DNA of 64,000 bases from Acinetobacter sp. S54 (GTDB taxonomy: Bacteria; Pseudomonadota; Gammaproteobacteria; Pseudomonadales; Moraxellaceae), in NCBI RefSeq assembly GCF_016624945.1, contig NZ_JACVUI010000002.1:248001-312000 (forward strand), given 5' to 3'. A program made the translations under genes and the position numbers. Below, in pieces: positions 57,401-64,000 of this stretch (positions within the stretch are counted from its first letter, which is position 1; each line of letters opens with the position of its first letter). Under the pieces are notes generated by a model, which saw only the letters and a list, made by a program, of their open reading frames with translations, did no database searches and was not told the DNA's origin.

Positions 57401-59068
57401 ATGCGTACAACAACAAAATCCCCATCGGGATTAAATCCTACTGTTGCCATTGTTTCCAAAGTATTATTATTTCTCTTCATTGCTTTTTGTATTTTCTTTG
57501 AAAAACAGGCAGGTGAATATTTTGGAATGATTTCCAATACCTTACTGACCAATGCAAAATGGTATTTACTTTTTTTAGCGACTTTTTTATTAGCTTTTCT
57601 TATTTATCTATGTATGAGTCGTTTTGGGCACATTCGTCTCGGTAAAGATAACGAAAAACCCGAATACAGTAACATTGCATGGATTTGCATGTTGTTTTCA
57701 TGCGGTATGGGCATCGGTTTAATGTTTTGGTCAGTTGCTGAACCTATCAGCCATTATGCAAATAACCCCTTTACCAAAGATTTTTCTGATGAATCTGCAC
57801 GCATGGCAATGCAACTGACATTCTTCCATTGGGGATTGCACCCTTGGGCATTATTTTCTTTATCTGCGGTTGCGTTAGGATATTTTGGTTATCGTAAAGA
57901 TTTACCTCTGGCTTGCCGTTCAGTTCTATATCCTTTTATTGGTGATAAAATTTACGGTCCGATTGGAAATTTTGTAGATATTGTCACTATTGTTTTGACC
58001 GCATTTGGTGTTTCTCAAGCCATTAGTATGGGTATTTTAGAACTTAATGTGGGCTTGAATCATAGTTTTGGTATAAATATTGACGTTAAAATCCAATTAC
58101 TTTTAGTGCTGATTTTAGGTGTATTTGCGACATTATCTCTCCTTTCAACAATTAGTAAAGGTTTTAAAATTATTGCTGAAGGCAATATGATTTTATCTTA
58201 CTTTCTTGTTATTGCAGTTATTTTAATTGGTTCCACGCGTTATATTTTTAATAGTTTTTTTGAAGGTTTAGGGGACTACCTACAAAATATTATTGGAATG
58301 AGTCTATGGAGTGATGCGCAAAAAGATACAGCTTGGCAAAGTTGGTGGACCGCTTATTATTGGCCTTGGTGGATGACTTGGGCGCCATTTGTTGGACTCT
58401 TTATCGCTCGTATTTCTCGAGGTCGCACCATTCGCGAAGTTATTCTAGGTTCATTAGCAGCACCTACCTTACTCACTTTTATCTGGATTGCAGCTTTTGG
58501 CGGTGCAGCACTTAAAATCGAAAAAAATAACCATCAAGCACAAAGCCAAGAAATGGTCATTAGTGCAACCCAAGCTCCGATTGTAAAACCGGCTACAACA
58601 GTAAATCATGAGATCACGATTACTCAAGCAACTAAGCAAGATCCTGCCCGTGCCGTTTTCGTATTCTTTGATCACTTGTCCACCGATCACACAGTAACCC
58701 TATTTTTAAGCGCATTGTTATGTCTGCTTTTATCCATCCATATTATTACCATTGCAAACTCAGGTGCACTGGTATTGTGTTTTCTGGACACCAATGGCTC
58801 AACTAATCCCTCTGTCGGAGTTCGTTTAACATGGGCAATTATTATTCCTTTAATTAGTGGCGGTTTATTATTGGCTGGTGGACTTTCTGCCATTAAAACA
58901 GCCTGTGTGATTGCTGGTTTTCCTATCTCAATTTTGCTTGGTATTATGTGTTTTTCACTCATCAAGAGTCTACGCCAAGACCCTCAAGCATGGGTCATGA
59001 TGCCTGAACATTTACGTCCATGTGAGTTCAAGACAGTCAAAGAATCTATAGAAACCCCTGAAAATTGA
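57401..59068 (+). CDS. BCCT-family betaine/carnitine/choline-type transporter
   Basis: This 555-residue transporter has about 12 membrane helices and the BCCT hallmarks: MFWSVAEPISHYANNP in the helix 3-4 region, and the tryptophan-rich substrate box WTAYYWPWWMTWAPF followed by GLFIARISRGRTIREV in helix 8. Aromatic residues there bind quaternary ammonium groups. A polar insert (about residues 375-415) sits in an extracellular loop. It is divergent from the Rieske operon across paired LysR boxes, so it very likely imports that operon's substrate. Confidence 0.93.
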   Translation: MRTTTKSPSGLNPTVAIVSKVLLFLFIAFCIFFEKQAGEYFGMISNTLLTNAKWYLLFLATFLLAFLIYLCMSRFGHIRLGKDNEKPEYSNIAWICMLFSCGMGIGLMFWSVAEPISHYANNPFTKDFSDESARMAMQLTFFHWGLHPWALFSLSAVALGYFGYRKDLPLACRSVLYPFIGDKIYGPIGNFVDIVTIVLTAFGVSQAISMGILELNVGLNHSFGINIDVKIQLLLVLILGVFATLSLLSTISKGFKIIAEGNMILSYFLVIAVILIGSTRYIFNSFFEGLGDYLQNIIGMSLWSDAQKDTAWQSWWTAYYWPWWMTWAPFVGLFIARISRGRTIREVILGSLAAPTLLTFIWIAAFGGAALKIEKNNHQAQSQEMVISATQAPIVKPATTVNHEITITQATKQDPARAVFVFFDHLSTDHTVTLFLSALLCLLLSIHIITIANSGALVLCFLDTNGSTNPSVGVRLTWAIIIPLISGGLLLAGGLSAIKTACVIAGFPISILLGIMCFSLIKSLRQDPQAWVMMPEHLRPCEFKTVKESIETPEN

Positions 59069-59086
59069 ACCACAAAAACGTTCAAT

Positions 59087-59117
59087 AAAAACAGGGATCT
59101 TGAGGATCCCTGTTTTT
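59087..59117. terminator. Bidirectional terminator between the BCCT and LysR genes
   Basis: AAAAACAGGGATC and GATCCCTGTTTTT form a perfect 13-bp inverted repeat with A/T tracts on both sides. Confidence 0.93.
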
Positions 59118-59139
59118 ATTTTATGAGACTGATATAGAT

Positions 59140-60060
59140 TTAACTTAAACCTTTTTGCCCGACTTGTCCTGGCAGTTGACCTAATAACCAATGGCGAAAC
59201 TGTTTTACACTTGAAGGAATCATTCCCCTATCAGAGGGCTCTAACATACAAAAGTTTGCATTGCTTCTTAACACCGTCTCTACGGGACGAACCAAAGCTC
59301 CATTCTGCAAATATTCATCAACTAAAGAACTCCATGCCAAAGCCACACCCTGACCATTAATTGCAGCTTGAATTAATAAAGGATAATTATTGATATTCAC
59401 TCGGCTTTTCGGTTTAAACATCGGATATCCAACCAATGCAAACCATTCTGCCCAATTAATCCAATCTTTTTGGGATTCATCTAAAGATAGTAAACTTTTT
59501 CCAAAAATATTATCCAAAGTTTTTTCTTGAAATTGTGCAAGATAACTAGGACTACATACAGGAAAAACTTCCTCAGGAAATAAAGGAGTGACCTTCATAT
59601 TCGTAGGAGGAACTTTGCAATAAAATAAGGCTAGATCATAGTCCATCTTGTGTAGATCAAGAATATTTTCTGTAGTTAATATCCTCAAATCGATACCTTC
59701 GTTCTGCTGAAAATTTGCCACTTTAGGTAATAGCCAAAGGGCAGCCATTGCATTCGTAGTTACCACCGTAACTTGATGTTCTCCCTGCCATTTTTTAATT
59801 TCAGCTGTCGCTTGAGCTACATTTAACAATGCACTATAGATCGTGTGATAATACTGTAAACCCGCGGGAGTTAAAGAAATATTGCGATTTGCCCGCACAA
59901 ATAGCTCTTTACCTAAATATTCTTCTAGCTGTCGAATTTGGCGGCTAATTGCACCTTGAGTTACATTGAGTTCATTTGCCGCCTGAGTAAAACTCAGATG
60001 GCGTGCAGCTGCCTCGAATACAATTAAGCTATTCATGGGTGGCAATGGTTTAATTTTCAT
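59140..60060 (-). CDS. GcvA-like LysR regulator of the oxygenase/transporter locus
   Basis: This 306-residue LysR protein has the GcvA-type N-terminus (LPPMNSLIVFEAAARHLSFTQAANELNVTQGAISRQI, in parts, residues 5-45). The ATG at 60060 follows a GGAG site; a GTG at 60066 is too close to it. It is convergent with the BCCT gene. A copy of the box found before the oxygenase and BCCT genes lies 203 bp upstream of it, so control of all three promoters by this protein is the simplest reading. Confidence 0.88.
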   Translation of the reverse strand: MKIKPLPPMNSLIVFEAAARHLSFTQAANELNVTQGAISRQIRQLEEYLGKELFVRANRNISLTPAGLQYYHTIYSALLNVAQATAEIKKWQGEHQVTVVTTNAMAALWLLPKVANFQQNEGIDLRILTTENILDLHKMDYDLALFYCKVPPTNMKVTPLFPEEVFPVCSPSYLAQFQEKTLDNIFGKSLLSLDESQKDWINWAEWFALVGYPMFKPKSRVNINNYPLLIQAAINGQGVALAWSSLVDEYLQNGALVRPVETVLRSNANFCMLEPSDRGMIPSSVKQFRHWLLGQLPGQVGQKGLS

Positions 60061-60620
60061 GGACACTCCTCATTTGTCCTGTACTTCCCTATTAATAATT
60101 TTGATTTAGAATCAAAATTCTCATTATAAAATATGATGAAGTATTTAGTTCTATCCTCTATCTGAGTTGTATTGGATTATCCAAGTGATTTGGTGGGAAT
60201 TTTATTCTGAATAAAATGTCATAAACGCAAAACAATAAAAAGTGAGAAAAACTATAAATCTCATGAGTTTTTCTCATGCATTCTTCATTTAAGTTAAAAG
60301 GTAAATGCCAAAAAAACTCTAAGATCGAGAATGTTACCCCAGAATCATTTTTTAGTATTTTGAAAATGAAAAGAACGGATTAAAAAAGAAATTATAAAAA
60401 TTTTAAATGTATATAGGCTTGATTACATAGAAATTTTACAATCAAACTAAGCCTCATGTATAGCGTTGTAAGCTGCGCCCAAAAGCATTTTAAACAACTT
60501 CAAAATGAAACTATGTCGATATCTAGAAGACTAGAAATTGTTCAATTCCCAGCCTTCTATGCAGTACGAAAAGAATAAACTAAATGTTCCAGAAAAATTC
60601 TCTCTCTTCATTTAGCTTAT
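60061..60620. other. Long intergenic region upstream of the LysR gene
   Basis: About 560 bp, AT-rich, holding the LysR promoter and box C (60263-60278). I see no ORF with a ribosome site and no clear terminator for the minus-strand cyclodeaminase-family gene that ends at 60621. Confidence 0.5.
60263..60278 (-). promoter_or_regulatory. LysR-type box C
   Basis: ATGAGTTTTTCTCATG matches boxes A and B in 15 of 16 positions and contains the perfect dyad ATGAG-N5-CTCAT. It lies 203 bp upstream of the LysR gene, in the same orientation relative to it as the other boxes are to their genes. Confidence 0.65.
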
Positions 60621-61547
60621 TTATAATCCTAATTTCTTCAATACGCAGTCTGCAATCATCAAATCGAGATGTGCACCGCCTCCATTCTTAAACACTGTAA
60701 TACCGTGACCCTGCACAGTATTAAACTGACCTTTCGCGACCAAATCATAAAGGTCGCCTAATACATGATCAGCAGGAATCATTCCAGCGTTCATTGGAAT
60801 GGTAAGTTCCCCGACATTTTTAGTCGTTTCTAGATTGTCGACATAAAGTTGAGCTCGTGCCATCAATTCATCATCAGCTTCACGCATATCTGCTGTGAAT
60901 GCACCAATCAAATCAACATGCGTACCAGCACGAATCCATTTGCCTAAAACAACAGGCTGTTTTGCCATAGTGGCACTTGAAACTATGTCAGCTGTTGCCA
61001 ATGTATCAGGCAGGTTAGTTGCCACCTGAGCAGGTAAACTGAGCAGCTTTAATTCGTCAACCAACTTTTTGGCTTGTTCTATTTGACGAGCCCAAATCGA
61101 TATTTTTTTGAGTTCAGGAAACAATGCACTGTAAGCTTGTGCCAGATTTTTTGCTACCCGACCCGCGCCAATAATAACCAGATGGTTACTTTCTGGACGT
61201 GCCAGTAAACTGGCTGCTAATACTGAATCTGCGGCAGTTTTAAAATCCGTAATAATATGGCTATCGATCACCCCACGTAATACCCCATTTTCTGGAGAAT
61301 AAGCCAAAACTGCACCATGTGTATTGGGTAATCCTTTACTGGCGTTTTCATTAAATACTGATTCAACTTTGACGCCATACCCCAGACCTTCAATTCGTGC
61401 TGTACGGTTGAGTAACATGGCTTCTGCTGGCCCAATCAGTACATCATGTAAATGGGCTCGAGGCAAAAGATGCCCCTGACGTATTGCATTTACGGCTTCA
61501 TGCCAGTTGATCGCATTTTTGGCTTGTTCATAATTTAAAAAGTTCAT
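60621..61547 (-). CDS. Ornithine cyclodeaminase/mu-crystallin family protein
   Basis: This 308-residue NAD(P)-binding enzyme has the family Rossmann motif VIIGAGRVAKNLAQAY and the DFKTAADSVLAASLLA block that precedes it. The family includes ornithine cyclodeaminase, alanine dehydrogenase, ketimine reductase and delta-1-pyrroline-2-carboxylate reductase; the sequence alone does not decide among them. A divergent DMT transporter and a GlxA/AraC regulator follow, which suggests amino acid or cyclic imino acid metabolism. A 19-bp tandem repeat lies just before its start. Confidence 0.85.
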   Translation of the reverse strand: MNFLNYEQAKNAINWHEAVNAIRQGHLLPRAHLHDVLIGPAEAMLLNRTARIEGLGYGVKVESVFNENASKGLPNTHGAVLAYSPENGVLRGVIDSHIITDFKTAADSVLAASLLARPESNHLVIIGAGRVAKNLAQAYSALFPELKKISIWARQIEQAKKLVDELKLLSLPAQVATNLPDTLATADIVSSATMAKQPVVLGKWIRAGTHVDLIGAFTADMREADDELMARAQLYVDNLETTKNVGELTIPMNAGMIPADHVLGDLYDLVAKGQFNTVQGHGITVFKNGGGAHLDLMIADCVLKKLGL

Positions 61548-61580
61548 AATGGTTATTTTACCTTCATATCCATGTTTTCA

Positions 61581-61618
61581 ATTTCTACTCTTTAAATAAA
61601 TTTCTACTCTTTAAATAA
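61581..61618. repeat. Two perfect tandem copies of a 19-bp sequence
   Basis: ATTTCTACTCTTTAAATAA occurs at 61581-61599 and again at 61600-61618. It lies 34 bp before the cyclodeaminase-family start in the 272-bp divergent region, where it may alter promoter spacing. Confidence 0.85.
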
Positions 61619-61819
61619 TATAAATAGAAAAAATCCATAAAGTCACCCCAATATTAATTTTTTATCATGAATGTTTTAACTAATTTCATCGAAAAAAATC
61701 GAATATTATATATATTGTCCTAAGTAATATATCGCCTTATTTGGGTCGACTTTATCTTTGTATCTATTTTCGGCCTCTCTGTGTGTTATTTTTTATAATG
61801 TGGAGTTGATTATCTGTTT

Positions 61820-62737
61820 ATGTCTAAAAATATTGCGACTTTGATTGGCCTGAGTGCCATCATCATGTGGGCTTCCATGGTGGGTCTGATCAAGCAAGTG
61901 AGTACAGGGATTAGCCCTGCTTTAGGCATTACTTTAATTTTTAGCTGTAGTGCTGCGCTTGTTTTTACAATTTTTAAATGGCCAGATTTTAAAAAAATTT
62001 CTAAAAAATATTTGATTTTTTCCACTTTACTTTTTGCAGTATGTGAACTCTGTTTTTCCTTTGCGATTGCCTTAACTAAAACCAGCCAGCAAGCTATTGA
62101 AGTGAGTATTATTAATTATTTATGGCCAAGCCTGACGATTTTTGCTTTTGTAGTTTTTAAAGAATTAAAATTTAACTTGTTTATTATTTTAGGTTTAATT
62201 TTATCAATCAGCGGAATTATTTTTATTCAAACGGGTAGCAACGGTTTTAGTTTTAAAAGCATCATAACAAACCTACAGTCAAACCCTGTCAGCTATATTT
62301 TAGCATTTTTCTCGGCCATTACCTGGACCACATATTGTGTGGTAACCAAAAAAATGAGTAATGGACATAACCCGATTTCCGTGTTTTTTATTGTTCTTGC
62401 GCTAACTCTCTGGTTAAAACTATTTTTAACTCATGAGCCACTGATCTTTCCACATGATCCAATGACGTTTCTCTATATCCTGTGCGCGGGCTGCGCTGTA
62501 GGCTTAGGTTATGCCGCGTGGAATATCGGCATCATTCATGGCAATATCCCTGTGCTTGTGATTGCTTCATATTTTACTCCGGTTATTTCTTCTGTGATCG
62601 CCATGTTTGTCCTCCAAACTCATCTTTCTACGATATTCTGGCAAGGGACGGCTATGGTCACGCTGGGTTCCTTTATTTGCTGGCTATCAACCAATTGGGA
62701 AAGTCTTCAACTACTTTTAAAGAAATTAAGGAACTAA
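61820..62737 (+). CDS. DMT-superfamily (EamA) transporter, YddG-like
   Basis: This 305-residue membrane protein has ten hydrophobic helices in two EamA repeats, with IGLSAIIMWASMVGLIKQ at the start and GYAAWNIGIIHGNIPVLVIASYFTPVISSV (in parts) in the second half. It resembles YddG-type aromatic amino acid exporters. It is divergent from the cyclodeaminase-family gene, so export of a related amino or imino acid is plausible. No signal peptide is needed. Confidence 0.85.
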   Translation: MSKNIATLIGLSAIIMWASMVGLIKQVSTGISPALGITLIFSCSAALVFTIFKWPDFKKISKKYLIFSTLLFAVCELCFSFAIALTKTSQQAIEVSIINYLWPSLTIFAFVVFKELKFNLFIILGLILSISGIIFIQTGSNGFSFKSIITNLQSNPVSYILAFFSAITWTTYCVVTKKMSNGHNPISVFFIVLALTLWLKLFLTHEPLIFPHDPMTFLYILCAGCAVGLGYAAWNIGIIHGNIPVLVIASYFTPVISSVIAMFVLQTHLSTIFWQGTAMVTLGSFICWLSTNWESLQLLLKKLRN

Positions 62738-62967
62738 CCTATTTATTTCATGCAAACAAACCGCTTTGCAAGGATTAAAAACAAAACTCATTTGCTAGCA
62801 AAACTCCCGTATTGGAGCAACCATCTAGAACTATTGAACTCATATTTTTACAGAAAGCTTGCATCAACTCCTGCTAAAATAGGGGCTTATACTGGATCGT
62901 TAATTCAATAAAACAAGTAAATCATTTTGACTTAACACGGCGCTTATGGATCTTGACGGTGAAAAAT

Positions 62968-64000
62968 ATGAAGCATTTATCTAATGCTTATGATGAGGTT
63001 TCTCCTACGCAAGAAAGCCTCGCAAAAATTAAACCAGACCTGCGTGTCGGTTTTATCCTTATGGATAAATTTACTCTAGCGCCCGTTTCTGGTTTTGTCG
63101 AATCGCTTAGGTTCGCTGCGGATCAATCTTTTAGAAGCCTGCAAATTTATTGTAAATGGGACTGGATGACGTATAACAATCAGCCCGTTAATGCCAGTTG
63201 TGGTTTATCCGTCAATCCCACGAAAGAAATGGATTTAAAAGAACTCAAGCAAAATTATGATTATATTATTATTGCAGGAGGACTATTAAGCGAAACTCGT
63301 GAACCACCCAAATACCTACTGGAAACCTTGCAGGCTCTCCATAGTGCGAAAATCCCGATTATTGCCCTGTGTTCTGGATGCTTTGTTTTGGGCAATGCAG
63401 GCTTGCTCGATGGTCGTAAGTGTGCCATTCACTTTACCACCCGAGATGAATTTGTAGAGCGTTTTCCTAAAGCCATCACGTTGGTCGAACAGCATTATAT
63501 TGAAGATCAGGGAGTCTTTACCTGCCCGGGTGGTACTGCGATTGATTTGGCCGCTGACTTAATTCGGCTACATTGTGGTGAAATTCGTGCACAAAAAAGT
63601 CTGGATTACTTATTGATTAACGGTAAAAAGACCACGACAACAGAAAAACAAATAACGGCGCTAGAGAATCCTGCGACTTATGAAAATAATATGGTCTCTA
63701 AAGCCATCGCATTTATGAGCGAAAACTTTAGTGCGCATATCACGCTAAAAGAAGTCGCTGAACATGTAAACACGAGTCCTCGACAATTACATCGTGCTTT
63801 TATTGCCAACACCAACGAACCCCCAGCCAATTATTGGCGTCGCTTAAGATTGGAACATGCACGTAAATTACTGGCAAATACAAGTGCATACATTACGAAT
63901 ATTGCTGCTGAATGTGGTTTTTCCGATGGTTCACATTTTATTCTCTGGTTCAAAAAACAATATGGTGAAACACCATTTGCTTATAGAAAACGGCGCCACG
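62968..64000 (+). CDS. GlxA-family regulator (DJ-1/PfpI-like domain plus AraC HTH), 3' end outside the window
   Basis: The frame is open from ATG 62968 (GGTGA site upstream) to the end of the window, 344 residues. The N-terminal half is a GATase1/DJ-1-like ligand domain (YDYIIIAGGLL, ALCSGCFVLGNAGLLDG with a cysteine at the nucleophile-elbow position). The C-terminal part is an AraC/XylS double HTH (HITLKEVAEHVNTSPRQLHRAF and ITNIAAECGFSDGSHFILWFKKQYGETP, in parts). The only missing part is a short C-terminus. Relatives GbdR, CdhR and ArgR of Pseudomonas control betaine, carnitine and arginine catabolism, which fits the neighbouring genes, but the target here is not shown. Confidence 0.9.
   Translation, partial: MKHLSNAYDEVSPTQESLAKIKPDLRVGFILMDKFTLAPVSGFVESLRFAADQSFRSLQIYCKWDWMTYNNQPVNASCGLSVNPTKEMDLKELKQNYDYIIIAGGLLSETREPPKYLLETLQALHSAKIPIIALCSGCFVLGNAGLLDGRKCAIHFTTRDEFVERFPKAITLVEQHYIEDQGVFTCPGGTAIDLAADLIRLHCGEIRAQKSLDYLLINGKKTTTTEKQITALENPATYENNMVSKAIAFMSENFSAHITLKEVAEHVNTSPRQLHRAFIANTNEPPANYWRRLRLEHARKLLANTSAYITNIAAECGFSDGSHFILWFKKQYGETPFAYRKRRH

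Noticed and set aside
61581..61618. Tandem repeat as a CRISPR fragment
   Set aside because: The copies touch with no spacer and there are no cas genes.

Overview
The window is a low-GC (about 40%) gammaproteobacterial chromosome segment that almost certainly comes from Acinetobacter or a very close Moraxellaceae relative. The reasons are the dat-ddc pair for 1,3-diaminopropane synthesis, the Acinetobacter-style PstA/PstC/PstB proteins with long N-termini, the nudJ-mnmA-hflD-purB order, the surE-nlpD pair, a desaturase/ferredoxin-reductase pair facing a FabR-like TetR gene, and a family 2A encapsulin sulfur operon. I see no rRNA, tRNA, insertion sequence, prophage or CRISPR array.

Layout. 1-6.7 kb: the 3' part of argD, a LysR regulator, nlpD-surE, two tandem paralogous small exported proteins, a PBP5/6-type carboxypeptidase and a gamma-carbonic anhydrase-like protein. 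6.7-9.1 kb: a LysR/MFS divergon. 9.2-13.1 kb: the nudJ-mnmA-hflD-purB housekeeping cluster. 13.1-17.4 kb: an alkylsulfatase facing a TetR gene across a 44-bp near-perfect palindrome, followed by an unknown lipoprotein. 17.5-23.5 kb: sohB and pstSCAB, with a four-repeat Pho box before pstS and a strong hairpin between pstS and pstC. 23.7-26.6 kb: ddc and dat. 27-32.3 kb: a SIMPL-domain protein, DoxX, the acyl desaturase and its reductase with a FabR-like regulator, and Dps. 32.4-44.7 kb: rapA, an RluA-type pseudouridine synthase, an HbpS/GlcG-like protein, hemL, thiE, an M61 peptidase, a second PBP5/6 enzyme, an SlyD-like isomerase, a UspA protein, a small membrane protein and an HslJ/META lipoprotein.

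45.1-49.8 kb holds a complete four-gene encapsulin sulfur locus: rhodanese, serine O-acetyltransferase, family 2A encapsulin shell, and a cysteine desulfurase with a disordered cargo-type N-terminal extension of about 250 residues. The shell gene is broken by one extra C in a C7 run. With C6 the frame is intact and encodes about 310 residues. This is a sequencing error, a real mutation, or a slippage-controlled switch.

50-64 kb is an accessory catabolic region: a porin, then (minus strand) a Rieske oxygenase, aldehyde dehydrogenase, rubredoxin-reductase fusion, DAO-family FAD oxidase and cupin. These face a BCCT betaine-type transporter. A GcvA-like LysR gene lies beyond the transporter, followed by an ornithine cyclodeaminase-family enzyme, a DMT exporter and a GlxA/AraC regulator cut by the window end. 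Three copies of a 16-bp LysR-type box tie the oxygenase operon, the transporter and the LysR gene together. The substrate is not determined; a quaternary ammonium compound is the best inference.
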